Made by a program: the position numbers and the translations under genes. A stretch of DNA of 64,000 nucleotides from Phycisphaeraceae bacterium. Lineage in GTDB: Bacteria > Planctomycetota > Phycisphaerae > Phycisphaerales > UBA1924. Numbering within the stretch: position 1 is the stretch's first letter; each line of letters starts with the position of its first letter. The notes below the pieces were generated by a model. The model worked only from the letters and a program-made list of their open reading frames with translations. It did not search any database and was not told the origin of the DNA. The stretch covers positions 124,001 through 188,000 of the forward strand of contig JAHBXC010000003.1 in the NCBI GenBank assembly GCA_019636675.1, written 5' to 3'. Below, in pieces: positions 43,422-50,898 of the stretch.

Positions 43422-44017
43422 GGGCCTCGCAGCCGCTGTTTCGCGCGTGCGGCGTGGGGGCGGGGTGCGTCACGGTCCTCGACTGCACCGCCGGGCTGCT
43501 GGGCGACGCGCTGCTGCTCGCGCAGCGCGGGATGACGGTGACGGCGTACGAGCGGAACCCCGAGATGGCGGCGCGTCAGCGCGAGATGCTGGAGTCGCTG
43601 CGCGACGCGGCGGCGGCGGGCGAGGGGGAGTTCGACGGGCCAACGCTCGCACGCGTGACGCTCGTGGAAGCGGACGCGCGCGAGGCGCTGAGGGGGATCG
43701 CGGAACGGGGCGGGGGTTTCCCGGATGTGGTGTACATCGACCCGATGCACCCGGAGCGGAAGAAGGGGCTCAGCGCCAAGGAGATGCGCGAGGTCCGTGA
43801 GATCGTGGGTGTGGACGAGGACGCGGGCGAACTGCTGGCGTGGGGCCTGCTGGCGGCGGGGAGGCGCGTGGTGGTGAAGTGGCCGCGGGTCGGACCGGGG
43901 CTCGAGACGAAGATGCCGGCGTGGGCCCTGGAGCGGTTCGCGGGCGTGAAGCCGGCGGGGAGGATCGAGGGGCGGGGGACGAGATTGGATGTGTTTACGC
44001 CGAGGAGAAGGGAGTAG
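43418..44017 (+). CDS. RsmJ-like rRNA methyltransferase, short form
   Basis: A 199-residue SAM methyltransferase with VTVLDCTAGLLGDALLLAQR (SAM loop) near 19-38. VTAYERNPEMAARQREM follows, and the pair VVYIDPMHPERKKGLSAKEMR and IVGVDEDAGELLAWGLL, typical of RsmJ, the enzyme that methylates G1516 of 16S rRNA. Usual RsmJ proteins are ~250 residues; this lacks the N-terminal ~50-60 residues. It starts at a GTG overlapping the sulfotransferase stop. A housekeeping rRNA enzyme ending an EPS operon is unexpected: it may have a different substrate, or only be cotranscribed. A repeat cluster follows. Confidence 0.8.
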   Translation: MRASQPLFRACGVGAGCVTVLDCTAGLLGDALLLAQRGMTVTAYERNPEMAARQREMLESLRDAAAAGEGEFDGPTLARVTLVEADAREALRGIAERGGGFPDVVYIDPMHPERKKGLSAKEMREVREIVGVDEDAGELLAWGLLAAGRRVVVKWPRVGPGLETKMPAWALERFAGVKPAGRIEGRGTRLDVFTPRRRE

Positions 44018-44107
44018 GGAGCAGGGAGCAGGGGAGGAGAGGGAAGAGGGGGCGATGGGGGGAAGAAGACCCGGGTCACCGCTGCGCGGATGCCCCGGGG
44101 CACCGGC
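44010..44107. repeat. Intergenic repeat cluster 9
   Basis: Contains GGGAGTAGGGAGCAGGGAGCA units (44011-44035) and the palindrome ACCCGGGTCACCGCTGCGCG with GATGCCCCGGGGCACCGG (44069-44107), the same family as 5126-5169 and 33501-33535. It begins at the end of the RsmJ-like gene. Confidence 0.75.
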
Positions 44108-44114
44108 ATTGGTC

Positions 44115-44143
44115 TTGACAAGTTTATTTGTCAATGGTATTCT
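44115..44143 (+). promoter_or_regulatory. Promoter and operator of the ArsR-like regulator
   Basis: TTGACA (44115-44120), 17 bases, TATTCT (44138-44143) is a near-consensus promoter. A perfect inverted repeat TTGACAA-N6-TTGTCAA (44115-44134) overlaps the -35 and spacer, a likely autorepression site. Six bases then lead to the ATG at 44150, so the mRNA should be leaderless. Confidence 0.8.
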
Positions 44144-44149
44144 GGGGGC

Positions 44150-44764
44150 ATGCTGGATGTGCGCGTGATTGATGATCCTGAGGCGGCGGCGGTGGCGCTG
44201 GACCCGATGCGGAGCCGGCTGCTCGCGGAACTGCGTGAGCCGGCTTCGGCGGCGATGCTGGCGGAGCGCGTCGGGCTGACGCGCCAGAAGGTGAACTATC
44301 ACCTGCGCAGTCTGGAACTGCACGGGCTGGTCGAACTCGCGAGCAAGAAGCAGTGGGGCGGTCTGACCGAGCGCCTGGTGGTGGCGACGGCGTCGTCGTA
44401 TGTCGTCTCGCCCGCGGCGCTGGGGCCGGTGGCGGTCGACGCCGAGCGCGCGAAGGACCGGCTGGCCGCGAGTTATCTGATCGCGCTGGCGGCGCGTGCG
44501 GTGCGCGAGATCGCCGGGCTGATCCGCGGCGCGGAGCAGGCCGGCAAGCACCTCGCGACGATGTCGGTCGACACGGTGATCAGGTTCCGCTCGGCGCGCG
44601 AGCGTGCCGCGTTCAGCGCGGAACTGACGGAGGCGGTGAATCGCCTCGTCGCGAAGTACCACGATGAGAGCGCGGAGGGGGGGCGGTCGCACCGGGTGGT
44701 GCTGATGGCGCATCCCCTGCCGCTGAATGAAACCCATGCACCGGAGGATGCATCATGCCAGTGA
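44150..44764 (+). CDS. ArsR-family-like HTH regulator
   Basis: A 204-residue DNA-binding protein. The winged helix is at about 13-75: RSRLLAELREPASAAMLAERVG with the recognition helix LTRQKVNYHLRSLELHGLV. The C-terminal part is helical (YLIALAARAVREIAGLIRGA) and may bind a ligand or dimerise. No ArsR metal-binding ELCVCDL motif is seen. It is coupled to an AHSA1-type gene (10-base overlap), a common pair in which the regulator controls the next gene. It starts right at a TTGACA/TATTCT promoter with an overlapping inverted repeat, so it probably represses itself. Confidence 0.8.
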   Translation: MLDVRVIDDPEAAAVALDPMRSRLLAELREPASAAMLAERVGLTRQKVNYHLRSLELHGLVELASKKQWGGLTERLVVATASSYVVSPAALGPVAVDAERAKDRLAASYLIALAARAVREIAGLIRGAEQAGKHLATMSVDTVIRFRSARERAAFSAELTEAVNRLVAKYHDESAEGGRSHRVVLMAHPLPLNETHAPEDASCQ

Positions 44765-45615
44765 AGAAGGGAAAGAACGGCGAGCGTTCCGTCGAGGCGG
44801 AGGTCGAGGTCCCGGGATCGCCCGAGGAGGTGTGGCGCGCGATCGCGAGCGGCGAGGGCATCTCGTCGTGGTTCATGCCCAGCACTGTTGAAGAGCGCGA
44901 GGGCGGGAAGGTCGTGTGCAGTTTCGGCCCCGGGATGGACTCGGTCGCGACGATCACTGCTTGGAACCCGCCGCAGAACTTCGTGGCGGAAACGGAGGAG
45001 GGTCCGGGGAAGGTCGCGACGGAGTGGATCGTCGAGGCGCGCGGCGGGGGGAAGTGCGTGGTGCGCGTGGTGCATCGCTGGTTCGCGAGCACCGACGACT
45101 GGGACGGGGAGTTCGAGGGTCACCAGTACGGCTGGTCGTCGTTCTTCCGCATCCTGCGGCTGTATCTGGAGCATTTCGCGGGGCAGAGGTGCGTGATCGT
45201 CCCGCTGTCGGCGTTCAGCAAGGCGAGCGCGCCGGAGACATGGCGCGCGATGAAGAGCGCGCTGACGATAGACGAGAAGGCGCAGCGCTTCGCGTCTGCG
45301 CCGGGAGCGCCGGTGTTGTCTGGCGCGACCGAGACGATCGTGATCGACGACCCGGAGTTGCTGAGTGTTCGAGAGAGGTCGCCGCAGATCGTGGCGGCGC
45401 TGGAGGGCATGGGCGACGAGAACCCCGAGTTGCTCTTGCGTCTGGACCGTCCTGCGCCGGGCATCGCGCACCTGTTCGTGATGGCGATGGGCGAGACGAC
45501 GATGGTGTCGATCCGGTTCTTTCTGTACGGGGAGGAGGGCGCGGCGGGCGCGGAGGGCGTGCAGCGCGAGTGGGGCGAGTGGCTGGCGCGGCGGTTCCCC
45601 GAGGGAGCGTCATGA
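44755..45615 (+). CDS. AHSA1/SRPBCC-domain protein
   Basis: A 286-residue protein whose first ~150 residues form a START/SRPBCC barrel with VEAEVEVPGSPEEVWRAIAS near the start. GEGISSWFMPSTVEEREGGK follows, and EFEGHQYGWSSFFRILRLYL near 123. The C-terminal ~130 residues make a second alpha/beta unit (APGIAHLFVMAMGETTMVS). AHSA1-like proteins bind hydrophobic ligands; the ligand is unknown. It overlaps the ArsR-like gene by 10 bases and is convergent with the toxin-antitoxin pair 25 bases away. Confidence 0.85.
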   Translation: MPVKKGKNGERSVEAEVEVPGSPEEVWRAIASGEGISSWFMPSTVEEREGGKVVCSFGPGMDSVATITAWNPPQNFVAETEEGPGKVATEWIVEARGGGKCVVRVVHRWFASTDDWDGEFEGHQYGWSSFFRILRLYLEHFAGQRCVIVPLSAFSKASAPETWRAMKSALTIDEKAQRFASAPGAPVLSGATETIVIDDPELLSVRERSPQIVAALEGMGDENPELLLRLDRPAPGIAHLFVMAMGETTMVSIRFFLYGEEGAAGAEGVQREWGEWLARRFPEGAS

Positions 45616-45639
45616 GGAAGGCGCTTCGTCGGGACGCGC

Positions 45640-46398
45640 TCATGCAAGCCCGTACACTGCCTTGAGCGTGTCGATCGACTGCTCGAATGAGACCCCCCTG
45701 ATCCCAAGGGACTTCAGGTCCGGGGGCTCGGCCTTCACTTCGTCAATGAACCGATTGATGTCGGTGCGAACCTGGTCCGGGAGATCGCGCAGCGCGGCGG
45801 GATCGATGATCTGGATCAGGCTGAATACATCCCTCTTGTGCTTGCCAATCGATCTGCTGTCCACCTGCTCGCCCGCGTCTCGTCGACTGCGGAGGTCGAG
45901 CCACGCCCTCGCTTTGAGCGGAATCAGGTGTTCCGCGCGAACGAGGGTTACGCCCTGGATTTCGATCTTTCCGTCATGTATCCAGCGGTAGTAGTCTTCG
46001 TCGAGGAGGATCGCGGAGAGGCTGGACACCTCGTCGTCAACCGGTATCGGTGTCAGCACGCTCTCGCCGGAGACCTCGATCGCATCAGGCTGGCGTGAGA
46101 ACAACTCCAGCATGGCCGGGTAGGAGCCGTCCCGGGGCTTCTGGAATCGGTAGAACTGCTTCTGGCCAGCAGACGACTCCCGCTGTTCGTAGCCCCCTGC
46201 TCTCACGAACGTCCAGAACGCTTCCGCGAACTCACGGTCCAGCGCTTCCACACACAGCACGATGTCGAGATCACGCGTGGCTCGGAATGGCAATCCTGCT
46301 TCCGTCATGAGGAGGTCGCACGCCGTGCCACCGATCAGGACATAGCGGTCCCTGAACGCGGCGAAGTGATCCCGGAATCGCTCGAGACCTCTCACCAC
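45640..46398 (-). CDS. Nucleotidyltransferase of an AbiE-like toxin-antitoxin pair
   Basis: A 252-residue protein of the nucleotidyltransferase fold. The active-site pattern is VLIGGTACDLLMTEAG (residues ~20-35) followed by RATRDLDIVL, that is GG...DxD with the metal-binding acids intact. LVRAEHLIPLKARAWLDLRSR and the C-terminal helices fit the AbiEii/MNT type. Two GTG codons (46398 and 46395) overlap the stop of the upstream gene, so it is coupled. Toxins of this type modify tRNA or other targets. Base and codon use are visibly less GC-rich than the neighbouring island, which suggests transfer. Confidence 0.75.
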   Translation of the reverse strand: MVRGLERFRDHFAAFRDRYVLIGGTACDLLMTEAGLPFRATRDLDIVLCVEALDREFAEAFWTFVRAGGYEQRESSAGQKQFYRFQKPRDGSYPAMLELFSRQPDAIEVSGESVLTPIPVDDEVSSLSAILLDEDYYRWIHDGKIEIQGVTLVRAEHLIPLKARAWLDLRSRRDAGEQVDSRSIGKHKRDVFSLIQIIDPAALRDLPDQVRTDINRFIDEVKAEPPDLKSLGIRGVSFEQSIDTLKAVYGLA

Positions 46399-47378
46399 GG
46401 CAACCCCCCGAGCAATTCATCGAGCGCCCCCTGCACCCTCTCGTCGGCGTCCTCACGAAGTGAGATGTACAACGAGAGCGGGTCGACGGCATCGCCGTCG
46501 CTCAGGATGTGGGGAGGGTACTTCCATACCTCAACATCCACCGCCCCCGGCTCACGCATGGGGATCGTTTCGACTGCACCTTGCTTTATGCACGATTGCC
46601 AGTCGTCGCGGCTCACGGCGACCACTGGGCTGCTCGGCTCTGCGAGCATGGAGCGACGAGCCAGCGCGCTGAGGCCCGCAACGAACCCACGGAGCGCGTG
46701 AATCTCACCTTTGACATGTTCCACACGAAGGGCCGGGTTACGCATGAGCGGCAGCGCCTTCTCCCATATGGAGCGTCTGTCTGCGACAAGCGTCAACTCC
46801 CTCGATCGATCGATCCTTCTCGATTCGGCGAGCCCTGCGGCCTCAAGCTCGTCGAACGCGCGGCTCAGCGTGATCGCCGAGTATCCCAGGCGCGGCTTGA
46901 GATCAGCGGCCTTCACCGGAGAATCATCGAAGCCGCGAAGCAGCATGTGGATCAGGACGGCCTGTGTCGAGGGGCCGATCGCGTCCCGCGCGGGCTTCTT
47001 CTGGTCGAACCGCTCCCGGAGGTCGAGCCCGAGGGGGGGCAGGTACATCTGTCTTCCGGGGACGATGAACGGGATTCGGTGATCGATCAGTCGCCTGCGG
47101 TTGTACGAGGTGACGCCATCGCGCACATACACGACCTCGTCATGGGTTCTTTGGCGCGCCTGGTCGATGTGCTTGCGGATCGTGGCGGGCGTCTCCTCGT
47201 CCGGCGTTCGCGCCGCCATGAACAGGAGCGGGGTGTCGTGGAGTCGCCCCCCGAAGAACGCGTACCTCTCGCGAAGAAAGAGCGGCAGCCCCTTATGCCC
47301 TTCCCACGGACGGAGAGAGACATGCTCGCCGAGAACCTCGGCGAGGTAGCGGGCCAGATCCTGGGCGATTCGCTTCAT
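46392..47378 (-). CDS. HTH regulator / antitoxin partner of the nucleotidyltransferase
   Basis: A 328-residue protein. The N-terminal ~120 residues are alpha/beta. The winged helix-turn-helix lies near 145-195 (MLLRGFDDSPVKAADLKPRL and YSAITLSRAFDELEAAGLAE). A C-terminal part follows with the MREPGAVDVEVWKYPPHILS segment. It lies upstream of and overlaps the nucleotidyltransferase, the order seen in AbiE-like systems with the antitoxin first. A perfect inverted repeat TACCATT-CTT-AATGGTA (47408-47424) upstream is a likely operator, and a TAGAAT box six bases before the ATG predicts a leaderless mRNA. The HTH is not at the N-terminus, unlike classic AbiEi. Confidence 0.7.
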   Translation of the reverse strand: MKRIAQDLARYLAEVLGEHVSLRPWEGHKGLPLFLRERYAFFGGRLHDTPLLFMAARTPDEETPATIRKHIDQARQRTHDEVVYVRDGVTSYNRRRLIDHRIPFIVPGRQMYLPPLGLDLRERFDQKKPARDAIGPSTQAVLIHMLLRGFDDSPVKAADLKPRLGYSAITLSRAFDELEAAGLAESRRIDRSRELTLVADRRSIWEKALPLMRNPALRVEHVKGEIHALRGFVAGLSALARRSMLAEPSSPVVAVSRDDWQSCIKQGAVETIPMREPGAVDVEVWKYPPHILSDGDAVDPLSLYISLREDADERVQGALDELLGGLPW

Positions 47379-47384
47379 CGGGGT

Positions 47385-47424
47385 ATTCTACCCTTTTTTC
47401 TGCACATTACCATTCTTAATGGTA
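47385..47424 (-). promoter_or_regulatory. Promoter and operator of the AbiE-like pair
   Basis: TAGAAT (47385-47390 on the minus strand) lies six bases before the ATG at 47378. TACCATT-CTT-AATGGTA (47408-47424) is a perfect 7-3-7 palindrome at the -35 position. No TTGACA is seen, consistent with tight regulation. Confidence 0.6.
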
Positions 47425-47454
47425 TCGTGCAGATTGGCGGTAGACTGGAGTCGC

Positions 47455-47530
47455 CGGCAGATCTCCCCTCACCCGTCGGCTGCGCCGACACCCGCTCCCC
47501 GCTCCCTGCTCCCTTATCCCAGACAGCGCC
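47455..47530. repeat. Intergenic repeat cluster 10
   Basis: CTCACCCGTCGGCTGCGCCG with ACACCCGCTCCCC, then CGCTCCCTGCTCCCTTATCC, are reversed copies of the CTCCCATTCGGCTGCGCCGA hairpin and the GGGAGCAGGG tract found elsewhere. It lies upstream of sat. Confidence 0.65.
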
Positions 47531-47595
47531 TACCCTCCGTTCCTGCCCGAAACCCGGGTTTTTGCACTTCCGACTGCTTTGGAGGACAGAGGCGT

Positions 47596-48765
47596 ATGCA
47601 CGGTCTGATCGAGCCGCACGGCGGCACTCTCGTGAATCGCGTCGCGACTGGCGACAAGCTGGCGTCTCTCAAGAAGGAGGCGTCGTCGCTGCCGCGGATC
47701 GATCTGTCGATGAAGCAGTCGTGCGACCTGGAGATGATCGGTGTGGGGGCGTTCAGCCCTCTGACCGGGTTCATGGGGGAGGCGGACTTCACGAGCGTGT
47801 GCCGCGACATGCGTCTGGCGTCGGGCGATGTGTGGCCGATCCCGATTTTGCTGTCGGTGGACAAGTCGAAGGCGCCGGCGGCGGGTTCGCGCGTCGCGCT
47901 GTACGCGCCCAACGGGGTGCTGCAGGGCGTGATGACGGTGACCGAGGTGTACGCGCACGACAAGAAACTCGAGATCCCCAATGTCTTCCGCACCGACGAC
48001 GACGCGCACCCGGGCGTGGCGCAGGTGAAGAAGGAGGGCGATGTGTGCCTTGGCGGCCCTGTCGAGGTCGTCGAGGTGTGCGTTGATCCGAAGGGCCCCG
48101 AGGCGTTCCTGGATCACCGGCTGACGCCTCACCAGACGCGCGAGCAGTTCGCGAAGCGCGGGTGGAAGACGGTGGCGGCGTTCCAGACGCGCAACCCGAT
48201 CCACCGGGCGCACGAGTACCTGTGCAAGGTCGCGCAGGAGATCTGCGACGGTCTGCTGATCCACCCGCTCGTGGGCGAGACCAAAGAGGGCGACATCCCG
48301 GCGAATGTGCGCATGGAGTGCTACCAGGTGCTGATCGAGAAGTACTTCGTGCCCGAGCGCACGATGCTCTCGGTGATGCCGGCGGCGATGCGGTACGCGG
48401 GCCCTCGCGAGGCGATTTTGCACGCGATCGTTCGCAAGAACTACGGGTGCACGCACTTCATCGTCGGTCGCGACCACGCGGGCGTTGGGAACTATTACGG
48501 CACCTACGACGCGCAGCAGATCTTCGACACGGTGAACATGGACAACCTGAAGATCATCCCGCTCAAGTTCGAGCACTCGGCGTACAGCAAGCTGGCGCAG
48601 GGGATGGTCACCAGCAAGTCGTTCCCGAAGATCGAGGGCGACCAGGTGTTCCTGTCGGGCACGAAGGTGCGCGACATGCTGGCGGCGGGTCAGCGTCCCC
48701 CGGTCGAGTTCTCTCGCCCCGAGGTGGCGGATGTGCTGATCCGCTGGGCGACGGGGAAGAACTGA
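47596..48765 (+). CDS. sat: Sulfate adenylyltransferase (ATP sulfurylase)
   Basis: A 389-residue enzyme that joins sulfate and ATP to give adenylyl sulfate (APS) and pyrophosphate. The QxRNP-x-HxAHE signature is present as FQTRNPIHRAHEYLCK near residue 197, and FIVGRDHAGVGNYYGTYD near 292 is the second ATP site. QIFDTVNMDNLKIIPLKFEH and FLSGTKVRDML follow. The fused APS kinase domain of some family members is absent. GGAGG lies 10 bases before the ATG. It sits between sulfotransferases in a polysaccharide island, so it probably feeds PAPS supply; no APS kinase gene is in the window. Confidence 0.95.
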   Translation: MHGLIEPHGGTLVNRVATGDKLASLKKEASSLPRIDLSMKQSCDLEMIGVGAFSPLTGFMGEADFTSVCRDMRLASGDVWPIPILLSVDKSKAPAAGSRVALYAPNGVLQGVMTVTEVYAHDKKLEIPNVFRTDDDAHPGVAQVKKEGDVCLGGPVEVVEVCVDPKGPEAFLDHRLTPHQTREQFAKRGWKTVAAFQTRNPIHRAHEYLCKVAQEICDGLLIHPLVGETKEGDIPANVRMECYQVLIEKYFVPERTMLSVMPAAMRYAGPREAILHAIVRKNYGCTHFIVGRDHAGVGNYYGTYDAQQIFDTVNMDNLKIIPLKFEHSAYSKLAQGMVTSKSFPKIEGDQVFLSGTKVRDMLAAGQRPPVEFSRPEVADVLIRWATGKN

Positions 48766-48777
48766 TCGGGTCGGCGT

Positions 48778-49605
48778 TCAGGCCGGCAGGAAAGTGATAT
48801 TGAGCGTGTCGCCGCGCTGATGCCGTGTTTCGGCGCGGTAGCCGCGCGCGAGGATTTCGCGTTCGAGGTCGGCGGCGGACTCTCCCTGGGATTCGAGCGT
48901 GGAGAGGTGGAACTCGACGTCGAGGCGTCGGATGGCGCGTTGCTGGATCCAGGGCATGAGGCCCCGGATGACGCCGGCTTCTGCGCCCTCGACATCGCAC
49001 TTGACGACGGTGGGGGGCGCGAGAGCGCGTTCGCGCGCGTAGTCGGCGGGGGTGCACACCCGGACGGTGACGGTGGACTGTTTGGACTCGGGGCTGTTGG
49101 CGTGGCCCTTGACGAGGGAGTTGGTGCCGGAGCCGAGCTCGCCTGCGACGATGAAGTCGAAGGAGCCCTCGGAGTCGGAGAGGGCGACCTCGTGGACGGA
49201 GGCGTTGGCGAGTTTGTTGCGCGCGATGTTCTCGCGGATGCGAGAGGCGGTTCTGGGCTCGGGCTCGAAGGCGTGGACCTGAGCGTCGGGGTGGAGGGCG
49301 GCTGCGGCGCAGGTGAACATGCCGATGTTGGCGCCGATGTCCCAGAAGACATCGCCGGCGCGAAGGAAGCGGGTGACGGACTCGATGTGGGCCTGCTCTC
49401 CGACGGCGTTGACGACGCGGATGGCTTCGCGCCTGGTGGAGACGAGGAACTCGACGGGCTTGTCGTCGATGAGGACGGTGTGCGAGCCCTTCGCGATGAC
49501 CTCGTCGAGGTGTCGGTGTCGGAGGGAGGCGCGGAGTCGGGAGATCCCGAGCGTGCGCGCGAGGCGTGTGATGAGCGGGTGGCGTCGGGTGGCGGTTGCG
49601 TGCAT
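48778..49605 (-). CDS. FkbM-family methyltransferase
   Basis: A 275-residue SAM methyltransferase. The SAM loop is in VFWDIGANIGMFTCAAAALH near residue 88. VHAFEPEPRTASRIRENIAR follows, and the acidic PTVVKCDVEGAEAGVIRGLM lies near 190, the hallmark of the FkbM family. These enzymes O-methylate sugars in polysaccharides and glycolipids. The start ATG at 49605 is used. It is convergent with sat and divergent from the GT4 gene at 49735, so it sits as a single gene within the island. A modified sugar in the product is likely. Confidence 0.9.
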   Translation of the reverse strand: MHATATRRHPLITRLARTLGISRLRASLRHRHLDEVIAKGSHTVLIDDKPVEFLVSTRREAIRVVNAVGEQAHIESVTRFLRAGDVFWDIGANIGMFTCAAAALHPDAQVHAFEPEPRTASRIRENIARNKLANASVHEVALSDSEGSFDFIVAGELGSGTNSLVKGHANSPESKQSTVTVRVCTPADYARERALAPPTVVKCDVEGAEAGVIRGLMPWIQQRAIRRLDVEFHLSTLESQGESAADLEREILARGYRAETRHQRGDTLNITFLPA

Positions 49606-49734
49606 GGAGTCGCCGTGGCTGGAGGTCGGGTCTGGTCGACAGGATACCGTGCGGGTCGTGGTTTCCGAAGCAAATGATGGTGAAATCGAGGGTTGGGGGA
49701 GGGCGCGGCTGTTTGGGATGAAGTAGGATGTGGC

Positions 49735-50898
49735 ATGCGAGTCGTGCACTACCTTGATCGGATCCGTCTGGAGCTGGGGGGCGTGGTTCGGGCCGTGCTG
49801 GACCTTGCGGCGGCGACGGCGCGTGCCGGGGACGATGTGACGGTGCTGACCCACGACGGGAGCGACGTGCCGGGGGAGTGGCGTGGTGGGGGTCCGGGCG
49901 TGCCGCGGGTCGTGACGGTGGCGTCGCCGGCGTTGCCGGGCGGGTGGTTCGCGCCGTGGCAGATGGGTGCGGTTCGGTCGGCGCTGCGCGGGGCGGACGC
50001 GGCGCACGTGCACGCGATGTGGACGCCGAGCAACACGCAGGTGGCGGGCGCGGCGCGCCGTGAGGGTGTTGGATATGTGCTGACGCCGCACGGGATGCTG
50101 GACGACTGGTCGATGTCGCAGCGTCGCGCGAAGAAGAAGGTGTACCTGGCGCTGGGTGGTCGAGGGATGCTGGAGCGTGCCGGGGCGGTGCACTGCACGG
50201 CGAGCGCCGAGGCGACGCAGGCGCGAGCGTGGTTTCGGAACCCTCGGGTGGAGGTGGCGCCGGTGCTGTTTGATCTGGGGCCGTATCGCGAGCTTCCCGG
50301 GGTGGGTGCGAGCGCGCGCGCGTTTCCCTTTCTGGAGACGGGGAGGCCGGTGCTGGTGTTCCTGAGCCGGCTGCACGAGAAGAAGCGTCCCGACCTGCTG
50401 CTGGACGCGGCGGGCCTGCTGCGCGAGGGGGGCGTGAGTGTGGAGGTGGCGATCGCCGGGACGGGCGATGCGGCGCTGGAAGAATCGCTGCGCGCACAGA
50501 TCAAGCGGCTGGGGCTTGAGGGGAGCGCGCACCTGCTGGGGATGGTGAAGGGTGTCGAGAAGGTTTCGCTGCTGGAGCGTGGGGATGTGTTCGTGCTGCC
50601 CACGAGTCAGGAGAACTTCGGGATCGCGATCGTGGAAGCGATGGCGTGCGGGACCCCGGTGATCACGACGAAGGGCGTGGACATCTGGCCCGAGCTGGAG
50701 GGCAGCGGCGGGGCGGTGATCGTGGACCGCGTGGACGCGCCGACGCTGGCGCGCGAGGTGCGTGCGCTGCTGGAAGACGGCGCGCGGCGCGCGTCGATGG
50801 GGGCGCGTGCGCGCGAGTGGGCGCTGCGCGAGCTGGACGAGGGCGCGGTGGTGGAGCGTTACCGGGAGATGTACCGGAAGGTCGCGGCGCGGGGTTAA
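49735..50898 (+). CDS. Glycosyltransferase family 4
   Basis: A 387-residue GT-B enzyme. The acceptor half has LDRIRLELGGVVRAVLDLAA and GVGYVLTPHGMLDDWSMSQR (the PHG motif). The donor half has PVLVFLSRLHEKKRPDLLLD, VAIAGTGDAALEESL, and the E(x)7E region FVLPTSQENFGIAIVEAMACG. All parts are intact. The ATG at 49735 is preceded by TAGGAT (49724-49729) five bases upstream, which may be a -10 box or a weak ribosome site. Its TAA stop shares bases with that of the convergent GT4 gene (TTAA). Confidence 0.92.
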   Translation: MRVVHYLDRIRLELGGVVRAVLDLAAATARAGDDVTVLTHDGSDVPGEWRGGGPGVPRVVTVASPALPGGWFAPWQMGAVRSALRGADAAHVHAMWTPSNTQVAGAARREGVGYVLTPHGMLDDWSMSQRRAKKKVYLALGGRGMLERAGAVHCTASAEATQARAWFRNPRVEVAPVLFDLGPYRELPGVGASARAFPFLETGRPVLVFLSRLHEKKRPDLLLDAAGLLREGGVSVEVAIAGTGDAALEESLRAQIKRLGLEGSAHLLGMVKGVEKVSLLERGDVFVLPTSQENFGIAIVEAMACGTPVITTKGVDIWPELEGSGGAVIVDRVDAPTLAREVRALLEDGARRASMGARAREWALRELDEGAVVERYREMYRKVAARG

